This document shows positions 26,738 to 35,292 of a stretch of 42,965 nucleotides of DNA, one piece after another. Position 1 is the stretch's first letter. Every line of letters starts with the position of its first letter. The notes under the pieces are model-generated. The model worked only from the letters and a program-made list of their open reading frames with translations, searched no databases and was not told the origin of the DNA. Position numbers and translations under genes: made by a program. Origin of the DNA: Bacteroidota bacterium (lineage in GTDB: Bacteria > Bacteroidota > Ignavibacteria > Ignavibacteriales > Ignavibacteriaceae); the NCBI GenBank assembly GCA_021813585.1, contig JAKAJV010000107.1, forward strand, positions 1 through 42,965, written 5' to 3'.

Positions 26738-26830
26738 TTTTATATCCTCCTTTTCCGGATGTATTAATTAATTTATAACGAAGATACCCGAATGCCGCAA
26801 CCTGCATCTTCTATTTTATTATGGGCGCAC

Positions 26831-27502
26831 CTATAATTTTTTTTCTACTTCATATTGCAGCCAGACTAAATCGTTCTTTATTACTTCAAATTTTTTAAGC
26901 TTCAAATGAATAACATCTTCTTTCCTACTTAGGTCAGCAGCTTTAAAAAAAGATTTAGGCGAAGCTCCGCCCACAAGGCAAGGATGAACAAGCAGGCTTA
27001 TTTCATCGGCTAGTCCGCTCCTTAACAGCACGCCGTTAAGAACTCCGCCGCTGTCAACCCGAACAACTCTTACATTAAAGCGCTCATAAAGTTCTTCCAA
27101 AGCGGCTCTTAAATCTACGCGGTTGGTTCCGGCAACAATATATTGAATATGTTTCTCGTCCAAAAACTCAAAATAATTTTCCGGGGTGGAGAGTGAGCAA
27201 AGAACAATTATATCCCGCCAGTACGGCTGCCTTCTCCAGTAATTCCAATTCCTCATTCTGCCCTGGCTGTCGGGCACTACAAGCAGCGGCCGGTTTTCAT
27301 CAAATTCTTTTTTAATTTCTTCCTGGCTTCCTTCATCTGTAAAGGGGCTCTCGGTAGCGTTGAATATGGTTTCACTACCTGCAAGCGTAGCATCTTCTTT
27401 CCATTCTGAAATTAAGGCATAGAATTGTTCGACATCCGGCGTAAACCAATCTATCCTTCCATCAAGGCTAACTGCATTATGTAATATTACTTTGGGTAAC
27501 AT
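26831..27502 (-). CDS. RibD C-terminal-domain (pyrimidine/dihydrofolate reductase-like) protein
   Basis: The 223-residue protein consists of a single RibD_C domain: PKVILHNAVSLDGRID at the start, ATLAGSETIF, RPLLVVPDSQGRM, and VRVVRVDSGGVLNGVLLRSG with LADEISLLVHPCLVGG. There is no RibD deaminase domain. Stand-alone members include archaeal diaminoribosylaminopyrimidine reductases (MJ0671 type) and uncharacterised NADPH reductases. It could serve riboflavin synthesis together with distant ribH, but this is inference. It lies 93 bp upstream of asnA on the same strand. Confidence 0.82.
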   Translation of the reverse strand: MLPKVILHNAVSLDGRIDWFTPDVEQFYALISEWKEDATLAGSETIFNATESPFTDEGSQEEIKKEFDENRPLLVVPDSQGRMRNWNYWRRQPYWRDIIVLCSLSTPENYFEFLDEKHIQYIVAGTNRVDLRAALEELYERFNVRVVRVDSGGVLNGVLLRSGLADEISLLVHPCLVGGASPKSFFKAADLSRKEDVIHLKLKKFEVIKNDLVWLQYEVEKKL

Positions 27503-27996
27503 AAAATGCCTTTATTCAGATAATTAAAATAGGGTGGTGAAAAAAAATTCTTTCTACATTTCTTCTTTCGGTATTTTCTTTTTGTCGAAAAATTTTTCCC
27601 CACCGGATGAGTTGGTTAAGAACGCAAAGCTGTAGTATTAATCGTAAAGTAATTCTAAAGCAACTGTAATGAAAATATCGCCCGGGGCTTTAGGCAGGGG
27701 AGAACCTAATGCCCTTTATGTATTATCTCCTAATTTGCATGTTGAGCAAATGGGGGACCCAGCATGAAATCTCAGAGCGGGCGAAAAATTTCTTTAACTA
27801 TAATTCAACTATCTTTTTTATTAAGAACACTCTTTGTTACAGTTAATACGCAAATGTATCTTAATGACCAGGCAGCTTTTACAAAAGCTTTAATTAGAAT
27901 CTATCCCGTTTGCATAGGTAACTTAAAAAAAATATTTAAACAATCAAATAACCGTGAAAAATATTTTTGGGCCAATTATTTTCAGCCTTTAATTTT
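27503..27996. other. 494-bp gene-free region with two hairpins
   Basis: It separates the end of the efflux operon from the start of the RibD-like gene (both minus strand). I see no coding sequence I would defend. A GC-richer island at about 27680-27760 stands out from AT-rich surroundings. It holds a 10-bp stem with one mismatch, GGGCTTTAGG-N10-CCTAATGCCC (27685-27714), and a 6-bp stem ATTTGC-N7-GCAAAT (27733-27751). This could be the operon terminator region or a structured leader of the reductase gene. Confidence 0.5.
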
Positions 27997-29127
27997 TTAT
28001 TCTAATCTTTTTCTGAATCTTAACGCGCTGGCAAAAAGTATAACCACGCCGATTAATAACAATATCAGGAACTCGGGCATCAGCTCTGCAAAGGAAGCGC
28101 CCTTAAGAATAACGCCGCGCAGAATAATAATAAAATATCTTACGGGAACAAGGTATGAAATATACTGCAGTATTACCGGCATATTCTCTATGGGGAATGC
28201 AAAGCCGGAGAGGTAAAGCATAGGCATCATAATACCGAACTGCGCAACCATCATTGCCTGCTGCTGGGTCTTGGAGATTGTAGAGATAAAGAGGCCAATA
28301 CCTAAAGTAGAAAGGACAAAGACAAATGATGCAGCCAGCAGAAAGACAAAGCTGCCTCTAATCCCGATCCCGAACCAAAAGACCATTACTCCGAGAACAA
28401 TCAGCGCATCCATAAATCCTATTATAACAAAAGGGATCATCTTACCAACGACAAGCTGCATAGGTTTAATAGGAGTTACAATCAACTGCTCTAGAGTTCC
28501 CACCTCCCGTTCTTTAACAATTGCCATCGACATGAGTATGGTAGTGATTATTGCGAGTATTAACCCCGTGATGCTCGGAACCATGAATACTCTTGTCTTT
28601 AATTCCGGGTTATACCAGACGCGCACTTCCGGAACAAGGCTGCCTGCTGGGGAAATCTTTCTCCCGGTTTTATCTGCAAGCTGCAGCATAATATTTTTGG
28701 AATAGTTGGAAATAATACCCTGTACGTAACCCATAGCTATCGATGCTTTGTTTCCGTCCGAGCCGTCAAAAATTGCCTGTACCTGTGCGGTTTGCATACG
28801 GTTGATATTTTTCTCAAAGTCTTTTGGAATAACCAACGCCCAGAGCACCTTGTTATCGTTTATGTCGGTATTAACCTGCCGGTAATTATCAACGTAGTCG
28901 TCAATTTTAAAATAGCCGGAATGCTCAAACCTCTGAATCAAATTCCTGCTTGCAGCCGATTTGTCTTGATCGTATACTGCCGTATGAACGGTATTAACAT
29001 CCATGTTGGCTGCATATCCCAGAATAATAAGCTGGAACACCGGTGCAATAAAAACCACTGCGAAAAGCCGCGGGTCTCTCTTCAACTGAAGAAATTCTTT
29101 TACTATTATGCTTAATATTATTTTCAT
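27997..29127 (-). CDS. ABC-2 type efflux permease (YbhR-like), last gene of operon
   Basis: The 376-residue protein has an N-terminal membrane helix (about 20-38), a periplasmic domain of about 130 residues, and five or six helices from residue 175. The intracellular coupling segment MAIVKEREVGTLEQLIVTP is the hallmark of ABC-2 permeases of the YhhJ/YbhR/YbhS group. It shares length, layout and motifs with the upstream gene, so the two permeases probably form the heterodimeric membrane channel. The gap to the upstream permease is 29 nt. Substrate is unknown; the group exports drugs or other hydrophobic molecules. Confidence 0.9.
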   Translation of the reverse strand: MKIILSIIVKEFLQLKRDPRLFAVVFIAPVFQLIILGYAANMDVNTVHTAVYDQDKSAASRNLIQRFEHSGYFKIDDYVDNYRQVNTDINDNKVLWALVIPKDFEKNINRMQTAQVQAIFDGSDGNKASIAMGYVQGIISNYSKNIMLQLADKTGRKISPAGSLVPEVRVWYNPELKTRVFMVPSITGLILAIITTILMSMAIVKEREVGTLEQLIVTPIKPMQLVVGKMIPFVIIGFMDALIVLGVMVFWFGIGIRGSFVFLLAASFVFVLSTLGIGLFISTISKTQQQAMMVAQFGIMMPMLYLSGFAFPIENMPVILQYISYLVPVRYFIIILRGVILKGASFAELMPEFLILLLIGVVILFASALRFRKRLE

Positions 29128-29156
29128 GTTCGTCCTGAGAATAAGTTACTGCTGCG

Positions 29157-30287
29157 TTATGCTGTCCTAGAACGTTTATTAATAATAGCCGAGAGCAAGA
29201 GTAAAACCAGGGAAAAGATTATTAGGTAAACCAACTGTGGCCAGAACGCATCTATGCCGACTCCCTTCAGAAGTATATCCCTGAGAATAATCATAAAGAA
29301 TTTTGCCGGAGTAATATTTGTTATTATTTGTATTGCTCGCGGCATGCTTTCGATTGGGAAAACGAATCCCGACAAGAGCATTGAAGGAAGCATCGATATA
29401 AGAGTAGCCATCTGGAATGCGACCTGCTGGGTATCTGCAATGCTTGAGACAATTATTCCAATGTTCAGCGATGCGAACAAAAACAAAAGCATAGAAAAGA
29501 ATAAGAGTATGATGCTGCCTTTAATTACTATACCGAACAACACATAGCCGGCTACTAAAATAAAGGCAGCTATTATAAGCGAGATAATTACGTACGGTAT
29601 AGTCTTACCGATCAGCATTTCCAGCGACGTAAGAGGCGATACGTTCAATTGCTCAATTGTGCCTCTTTCCTTTTCTCTTACGATCGAAAGTGAAATTGAA
29701 ACAACAGCGGTAATTATTAATATCATTACTATTAGTCCCGGCACAAGAAAGAAAGACGATACGAGCTCCGGATTAAACCAGAAGGTCGGGTGAACCTCAA
29801 TCGGTATATAGGCGTTCCTTCCTCTTAGAGCAAGTACTTTGCTCTGCACCTGCTGGGAATAAGAGGCAACCGCCAAAGTAAGGTAGCTGTTTATTATCGA
29901 GGCAGTGTTTGCATCAACACCGTCTATTAAAATTTGTACCGGTGCATTTTGGTTGGAATAAAGCAGCTGCGACATGTTGTGCGGAAATACTACTACGCAT
30001 TGTGCTTTCTTTGTATCCAGGATGTCTCTTATATCGCTTTGATTATTTATATAACCGACGAGATCGAAATACTCCGAACTGGTTAAAGCATTAATAAATT
30101 TTCTGCTGTCGGGAGATTTGTCCTGGTCGTACACCGCCATTTTAATATGGTGTACATCGAAGTTAATTGCATAGCCGAAGATGACAAGTAGAATTACAGG
30201 GAAAATAAAAAGCACATAGAGCATCCTCTTGTCTCTCTTTAGCTGCCTAATTTCTTTTTTAGCTACCGCCTTAATTCTGTTAAGCAT
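29157..30287 (-). CDS. ABC-2 type efflux permease (YbhS-like)
   Basis: This is a paralogue of the following gene, also 376 residues: N-terminal helix (about 24-43), periplasmic domain with VYDQDKSPDSRKFIN, then five or six helices. SIVREKERGTIEQLNVSP is the ABC-2 coupling helix. Its start overlaps the end of the upstream ATPase gene by 8 bp, which suggests coupled, balanced synthesis of ATPase and permease. Confidence 0.9.
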   Translation of the reverse strand: MLNRIKAVAKKEIRQLKRDKRMLYVLFIFPVILLVIFGYAINFDVHHIKMAVYDQDKSPDSRKFINALTSSEYFDLVGYINNQSDIRDILDTKKAQCVVVFPHNMSQLLYSNQNAPVQILIDGVDANTASIINSYLTLAVASYSQQVQSKVLALRGRNAYIPIEVHPTFWFNPELVSSFFLVPGLIVMILIITAVVSISLSIVREKERGTIEQLNVSPLTSLEMLIGKTIPYVIISLIIAAFILVAGYVLFGIVIKGSIILLFFSMLLFLFASLNIGIIVSSIADTQQVAFQMATLISMLPSMLLSGFVFPIESMPRAIQIITNITPAKFFMIILRDILLKGVGIDAFWPQLVYLIIFSLVLLLLSAIINKRSRTA

Positions 30288-31218
30288 TTTTTTTCAAATC
30301 CTTTTCGAGCAAATAAATAAAAACGTCCTCCAGTGTTGGAATTATTTTATCGATCCTTAATACATTAACCGAATTATCTTCGGTAAGAACTTTTTTGATA
30401 AGCGCCCGGCCCTGGCTTTCATCTTTAACGTTAACGTGGATATAATTCCCGAAGATGGATGTCTCTTCAATCCATTTCTCCCTTGATAGTATATCTAGTG
30501 AGTCAACAACCCGGTCGCATTCAACTTCCAGAATTGTATTGGTAAGGTACTTAGTCTTTAATTCTTTCGAGCTTCCGCTTGCAATAATATTGCCTGCATT
30601 TATAAGAGTAATGTTATTGCAGAACTCCGCTTCGTCCAGGTAGTGTGTTGTAACAAAAACGGTAACACCGTTCTGAGAAAGCTCATTTATAAGGTCCCAG
30701 AAATTCCTTCTGGAAATCGGGTCAACACCGCCCGTAGGCTCATCTAGAAAGACAATTTTAGGCTCGTGTATAACGGCTATGGCCAAAGCAAGGCGCTGCT
30801 TTATTCCTCCGGGCAAGGAGGCTGTCAGCAGCTTCTCCTTCCCTTCCAGGTAAGCAACTTTAAGCACCCACTTCTTTCTTTCCTTAAGCTTTGAGTTGTA
30901 CAGGCCGTACACTCCGCCGAAAAAATTTATATTCTCCTCTACTGTTAAATCGTTATATAGAGAGAAGCGCTGGGACATATATCCGATATTGGCTTTAACT
31001 TTGTCCGGCTCGTTCATAACGCTAAAGCCGCCCACCAGTGCGTCGCCGGCAGTAGGCTCAAGAATTCCGCAAAGCATTTTTATCGCGGTCGATTTACCGG
31101 CTCCGTTCGCACCGAGGAACCCGAATATCTCACCCTGGTTAACATTGAATGAAATTCCGTTTACCGCAGTAAAGCCGCCGAATTTCTTTACAAGATTATT
31201 TACTTCAATTGAGTACAT
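30280..31218 (-). CDS. ABC transporter ATPase with LPGG signature (second of operon)
   Basis: The 312-residue ATPase has Walker A GANGAGKST (36-44), Q-loop Gln83, signature LPGGIKQR (135-142), Walker B FLDEP with Glu160, and the H-loop VTTHYLDEAE with His192. The signature has Pro in place of the usual Ser, as in the C-terminal ATPase of E. coli YbhF. The rest of the catalytic set is complete. Residues 215-312 form the C-terminal extension of drug-export ATPases. It should pair with the ATPase encoded at 32681-33601 and energise the two permeases. Confidence 0.92.
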   Translation of the reverse strand: MYSIEVNNLVKKFGGFTAVNGISFNVNQGEIFGFLGANGAGKSTAIKMLCGILEPTAGDALVGGFSVMNEPDKVKANIGYMSQRFSLYNDLTVEENINFFGGVYGLYNSKLKERKKWVLKVAYLEGKEKLLTASLPGGIKQRLALAIAVIHEPKIVFLDEPTGGVDPISRRNFWDLINELSQNGVTVFVTTHYLDEAEFCNNITLINAGNIIASGSSKELKTKYLTNTILEVECDRVVDSLDILSREKWIEETSIFGNYIHVNVKDESQGRALIKKVLTEDNSVNVLRIDKIIPTLEDVFIYLLEKDLKKNA

Positions 31219-31293
31219 TATGCACCGAATAATTAACAGTATGATTATTGATTAATCTCTTAACAGTATCTTTTCCACCGGCTTCATAAAAAA

Positions 31294-32607
31294 TCAATAG
31301 ATTTTCTTTCCGACCGATTTATCAAGCCGGACCTTTGCCAATTCATATTCGACAAGTGAATTGTTGTAGTTTGTTTTAGCCTGCAGAAGCGCCGTTTCCG
31401 CATCGATTAAATCGGTGCTGGAAGCAACCTGCGTATCGTATTTCTCTTTTATAGTGCGGTAGTTTTCTTCGGCCTGCTCTACACCAAGCTTTGCTACGTT
31501 TACTTTATCATACCCTCTGTTAAAGGCCAGATAGTTTTGATAAACCTCTATCTCAATAGCATCCTTAAGCTGGGCCAATGAAGTTTCTGCCTGGACTTTA
31601 TTTTGTTCCGCTATTGTCGTCTGCGAAGAAGTATAGCCCCAGTTCCACAGGCTCCACTGCAGGGTTACTCCTAAATCCCACGTATCTTTAAACTCATTAA
31701 CTGCGGGGATAATCCTTGAGTTCGGCTTGTTGTAATAATAATCGCCGATTAGATATACCGAAGGGAACCAGCCGGACCTGGCCGCTGTAATTCCGTCGTC
31801 GCTTGCCATTACCCGGAACTTTAACGATTTGTATTCGTTCCTATTGTTCTTGGCTTCGCTTATCAAATCGTTCAAGTTGTAGGTCGATTTTTCCGCACGG
31901 ATTTCCTTGACTTCAATTCCCGTTGCGGCCTCTAGAGGCAGGCCGATAGCCTGGTTGAAGGCGGCCCTGGCAATATCCAGATTATTTTCCGCTTCAATCT
32001 TCTGGAGCTTTATACTGGAAGCTTGCACTTCGAGCTTCAGCAAATCATTTTCAGTTGCCAGCCCGTTTGCTAAAAAATTCTTCGTGTCTTCTAGATGCTG
32101 GTTTATCTGCTGCAGATTCTCGTTAATTACTTTTTCATTTAACTCGGCCCTGTAATAGTTCCAAAACGCATTTTGAATCTTTAATGCCGCGTCGTTCATA
32201 GCGCTGCTTAAATCCGATTGAGATGCGTCGTAATTCCAATTAGCGGCATTTTTAAGCGATACCAGCCTTAGCCCCGTAAATATGGGCTGCTGAAGAGACA
32301 GCTTAAGAGAATAGTTATCCAGAATTACCGGCGATATCTGGATAGGTTTTGGAAAAATGGGCAATGAGACTTCGAACGGAGGGATATTGCTGAGCCTTAT
32401 GTAGCTGGCACTAAAACCAAGCTGGGGCATAAGCTGCGAGCCGGCAGAAGTAATCTGTGCTTCCGCGCCGATTACCTTTGACCGGGAAATTTTAAGCTCG
32501 TTGCTGTTCCTTAATCCTATCTCAAGACTTTCGGATAACGTAAGCTTTTTAGTTTGTCCGTACAGCCCGGCCGCTGCCAAAAGTACAACCAATATTAATT
32601 TTCTCAT
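31294..32607 (-). CDS. TolC-family outer-membrane efflux channel
   Basis: The 437-residue protein has a signal peptide (MRKLILVVLLAAAGLYGQ) and two repeats of the outer-membrane efflux protein fold: LTLSESLEIGLRNSNELKIS at the start of repeat 1 and a corresponding NLNDLISEAKNNRNEYKSLK before repeat 2. Long coiled-coil helices are seen at about 150-215 and 330-425. It forms a trimeric channel through the outer membrane and its periplasmic tunnel. Its position between the two ATPase genes of one exporter makes it the dedicated exit duct (inference). Gaps are 75 nt downstream and 73 nt upstream. Confidence 0.92.
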   Translation of the reverse strand: MRKLILVVLLAAAGLYGQTKKLTLSESLEIGLRNSNELKISRSKVIGAEAQITSAGSQLMPQLGFSASYIRLSNIPPFEVSLPIFPKPIQISPVILDNYSLKLSLQQPIFTGLRLVSLKNAANWNYDASQSDLSSAMNDAALKIQNAFWNYYRAELNEKVINENLQQINQHLEDTKNFLANGLATENDLLKLEVQASSIKLQKIEAENNLDIARAAFNQAIGLPLEAATGIEVKEIRAEKSTYNLNDLISEAKNNRNEYKSLKFRVMASDDGITAARSGWFPSVYLIGDYYYNKPNSRIIPAVNEFKDTWDLGVTLQWSLWNWGYTSSQTTIAEQNKVQAETSLAQLKDAIEIEVYQNYLAFNRGYDKVNVAKLGVEQAEENYRTIKEKYDTQVASSTDLIDAETALLQAKTNYNNSLVEYELAKVRLDKSVGKKIY

Positions 32608-32680
32608 TTCAAATCCTCTGTGTTTTACCAGTTAAAAGAAACTTCGTTCGGTTTATTTTGAAATTTACTTACATGCCGTT

Positions 32681-33601
32681 TTATTTCGACGATGATTCGT
32701 TAATCAAATGAATAAAAACATTTTCAAGTGAAATAGGTATTACCCTGTGGTCCGCAAGCTGAATTCCGTTTTCGGCCAGCAGTCTAACTATAACATCAAT
32801 GTCGTTCTGATAATCGCTTACGGCAACATTAAGCCGGTCGCCGAACATCTGGACTTCATAATTGCTTTTTTCTTTAAGCAAGTTATATGCGCTTATAATA
32901 GGCGCACACACAATTTCAACTATGGTTGTTTGAACCGAGGCTTTTATATTTTTAGGAGTATCGAAGCTCATAACTTTGCCGTTGTTCAGCAGGGCAACCC
33001 TATTGCACCGCTCAGCCTCATCCAGGTAAGGCGTCGACATGAATATCGTTACTCCGTCTTTAATAAGATTGGACAGAATCTTCCAGAAGTCCCGGCGAGA
33101 AACCGGATCAACCCCGGTAGTCGGCTCGTCAAGAAAAATAATCTTCGGCTTGTGAATAAGCGTGCATGCAAGGGCTAGCTTCTGCTTCATTCCGCCGGAG
33201 AGATTATCTGCAAGCCTTGTTCTAAACGGAGTAAGCCTTGTGAACTCTAGTAATTCGTTCCTGCGGGTTTTATAATCTTTAACTCCGTGCAGGTCTGCAA
33301 AGAACTCTATATTCTCATCAATGGTTAAATCGCCGTACAAACTGAATTTTTGCGAAAGGTAGCCGATCTGCTTTTGTATTTTTACTTTTTCCTTCACTAG
33401 ATCCATGCCGAATATTTCTGCGCTTCCTTCCGTAGGAGAAAGAAGTCCGCAGAGTAATCTTATCGTAGTAGTCTTGCCTGCACCGTCGGGGCCTACCAGC
33501 CCGAACATTTCCGCAGGCTTTACATCAAAGGAAATCCCGTTCAGCGCTCTTACCTCACCGTAGTCCTTAACTATTCCGTTAGCCTTTATTGCCGTTTCCA
33601 T
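32681..33601 (-). CDS. ABC transporter ATPase with H-loop proline (first of operon)
   Basis: The 306-residue ATPase has Walker A GPDGAGKTT (37-45), Q-loop Gln84, a canonical LSGGMKQK signature (134-141) and Walker B FLDEP with Glu159. The H-loop reads FMSTPYLDEAE, with Pro191 where active ATPases have His. It corresponds to the N-terminal half of E. coli YbhF. The defect is complementary to the LPGG signature of the other ATPase, so both defects fall in the same composite ATP site of the heterodimer. Confidence 0.92.
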   Translation of the reverse strand: METAIKANGIVKDYGEVRALNGISFDVKPAEMFGLVGPDGAGKTTTIRLLCGLLSPTEGSAEIFGMDLVKEKVKIQKQIGYLSQKFSLYGDLTIDENIEFFADLHGVKDYKTRRNELLEFTRLTPFRTRLADNLSGGMKQKLALACTLIHKPKIIFLDEPTTGVDPVSRRDFWKILSNLIKDGVTIFMSTPYLDEAERCNRVALLNNGKVMSFDTPKNIKASVQTTIVEIVCAPIISAYNLLKEKSNYEVQMFGDRLNVAVSDYQNDIDVIVRLLAENGIQLADHRVIPISLENVFIHLINESSSK

Positions 33602-33663
33602 TTCTTCCCGATGAAAAATTGATGTTGTATTTTTTAAAATTTAAGATTTATTTCTTCTATCAA

Positions 33664-33694
33664 CATCGCTGAAATTATAATTCAGCATCGCTGA
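33664..33694. repeat. CATCGCTGA direct repeat upstream of the first ATPase gene
   Basis: CATCGCTGA occurs at 33664-33672 and 33686-33694, a 22-bp period (about two helical turns). Between them AATTATAATT makes a partial inverted repeat with the first copy. It sits in the 105-bp gap between the fusion-protein gene and the ATPase gene, the widest gap of the operon, and could be an operator or an RNA processing site. Confidence 0.4.
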
Positions 33695-33706
33695 TAATTT
33701 TTTAAA

Positions 33707-34672
33707 TTACAATTTTATAACGGCGTCCGCAGGCATGCCGTCTTTAAGATCGAAATTAGGATTATGTATATGAATTTTTACCGCGTATACAAGCTTAGTC
33801 CTTTCGTCCTTGGTTTGAATATTCTTCGGCGTAAACTCTGCTGAAGGCGAAATATAAATTACCCTGCCGTTGTATGTTTTATCCTTAAATGAATCTACGG
33901 TAACAACTGCTTGCTGGCCAAGCTTAATTTTTCCAAGCTGAGTTTCAGGAATGTATATTTCAAGATCGACGTAACTTAAATTCGACAGTATTACAAGCGA
34001 AGACAACGGGGCAACGCTTTCGCCGGCCTCAACAATCTTTTTAACTACAAAACCGCTTATCGGCGCAGTTACGTAGGAATCGCTTATGTTCTTCTTCAAC
34101 AGATCCACTGCCGCAGCCTGCCGGTTGTAATTCGCTTCCGCCTGCTTAATCTCTTCGGGCCTGGCAAGATTTTTAAGCTTCTTTAAATTTTCCTGTGCGG
34201 AATTCAATTGAGCTTTGGCTATATCATATTTTGCCGCAGCGTCATCGTATTGCTGCTTTGTAATAGACTTGGCTTTATAAAGCCGTTCTATCCTCTCGTT
34301 GTTAGTAGATGCAAGATCGAAATTCGCCTTGGCCTGTATCACCGCGTCCTGAGCCTGCCTTAAATCTTCTTTCCGCGCACCCTGTATTAACAGAGCGAGC
34401 TGTGCTTTAGCCGCTTCCGCGCCCGCCTCAGCCTGTTTAAGCTGAATTGACAGCAGGTCGTGGTCAATCGTCATTAAAGTATCGCCTGCCTTTACAAGAT
34501 CGCCTTCGTGAAAAAATAATTTTGTTACCTGACCGCTAACTTTAGAACTCACCGTTACGTTAGTCGCATCAATTGTACCCGATGCCTCTATTTTATTTTT
34601 ATTATTTCCGTTTCCGCAGCCAATTATAAAACCGATAACCAAAAGGGAAAGGAACACATTTAATGCTCTCAT
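33707..34672 (-). CDS. HlyD-family membrane-fusion lipoprotein (YbhG-like)
   Basis: The 321-residue protein has a lipoprotein signal with lipobox IIGC (Cys19). It then shows the biotinyl-lipoyl half GTIDATNVTVSSKVSGQV, a long helical hairpin (about 75-195, rich in Ala, Gln and Lys), the second lipoyl half VTAPISGFVVKKIVEAGESV, and a beta-barrel region to residue 300. It bridges the inner-membrane ABC exporter and the TolC-type channel. The lipid anchor replaces the transmembrane helix of E. coli YbhG. Its start overlaps the stop of the TetR gene by 4 bp. Confidence 0.93.
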   Translation of the reverse strand: MRALNVFLSLLVIGFIIGCGNGNNKNKIEASGTIDATNVTVSSKVSGQVTKLFFHEGDLVKAGDTLMTIDHDLLSIQLKQAEAGAEAAKAQLALLIQGARKEDLRQAQDAVIQAKANFDLASTNNERIERLYKAKSITKQQYDDAAAKYDIAKAQLNSAQENLKKLKNLARPEEIKQAEANYNRQAAAVDLLKKNISDSYVTAPISGFVVKKIVEAGESVAPLSSLVILSNLSYVDLEIYIPETQLGKIKLGQQAVVTVDSFKDKTYNGRVIYISPSAEFTPKNIQTKDERTKLVYAVKIHIHNPNFDLKDGMPADAVIKL

Positions 34673-35280
34673 TTGTCAGCTCCGTAATTAAGTTTATTAA
34701 AAATCTTTTTGCCTTTTTCCGTTAATATGCCGTTCATTAAAATTTTAATAGCGCCCTTTAATGCCTCCAGCATAGTAAAGCGATTATTGATAATAAAGTC
34801 GGGATTAACTACCGCCCTAACAGAAGCAATGAACACAGTGATTAGGATTTCCGGCCTGTCTTTCAAAAAGTAACCTTCCTTCTGGCCCTGCGTAATTATA
34901 TTCGTAAGGAAGGATGTCATCTTCTTTGTCCTGTAATCATCTATTTCTTTCCAGCGCTCTGGGGAGTAATGGTGAATGTCGCTCAGCATCCTGTCGTTAA
35001 CCCTAGACACTATACCGCCTACAACCTCGAATATTCTTACAAGCTTCTCGACTGCATTACATTTAACATTTATAACTTCCTCAATCCTCCGGGCGTTTTC
35101 GTTCAAGAAACATTTTGCAACAGCTTTTACAAGCTCTTCTTTAGAAGAAAAGTTCCTATAGATTGTTTTTTTGCTAACATGCATCTCGGCGGCAATTTCG
35201 TCAATGGTAGTCTTATAGAAACCTCCCAGTAGAAATTTTTGCGAAGCAAAGCTTATAATCTTTTCTTTTTCTTCATTCAT
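34669..35280 (-). CDS. TetR/AcrR-family regulator, probable repressor of the efflux operon
   Basis: The N-terminal DNA-binding domain reads FLLGGFYKTTIDEIAAEMHV then SKKTIYRNFSSKEELVKAV, a classic TetR helix-turn-helix. The C-terminal ~140 residues form a helical ligand-binding domain. The frame is open to a TTG at 35322, but that codon overlaps the -10 region of a strong promoter candidate and would lie upstream of the RNA start, so translation must begin later. I choose ATG 35280 (203 residues); ATG 35292 (207 residues) is nearly as good. It overlaps the fusion-protein gene by 4 bp and leads the operon. In E. coli the related TetR protein CecR controls ybhGFSR, so autoregulation of this exporter is likely. 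Confidence 0.9.
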   Translation of the reverse strand: MNEEKEKIISFASQKFLLGGFYKTTIDEIAAEMHVSKKTIYRNFSSKEELVKAVAKCFLNENARRIEEVINVKCNAVEKLVRIFEVVGGIVSRVNDRMLSDIHHYSPERWKEIDDYRTKKMTSFLTNIITQGQKEGYFLKDRPEILITVFIASVRAVVNPDFIINNRFTMLEALKGAIKILMNGILTEKGKKIFNKLNYGADK

Positions 35281-35292
35281 ATTGAGTACCAT

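Noticed and set aside
27503-27760. FMN riboswitch upstream of the RibD-C gene
   Set aside because: The conserved core sequences of the FMN aptamer are not present; only generic hairpins are seen.
27669-27767. A 32-codon plus-strand frame in the GC-richer island, beginning MKISPGALGRGEP
   Set aside because: No ribosome binding site or recognisable similarity; the base pattern is explained at least as well by the two hairpins.
27764-28216. A 150-residue plus-strand gene
   Set aside because: Its second half is exactly antisense to the end of the efflux permease gene, and its content is not recognisable; the codon pattern is that of a shadow frame.
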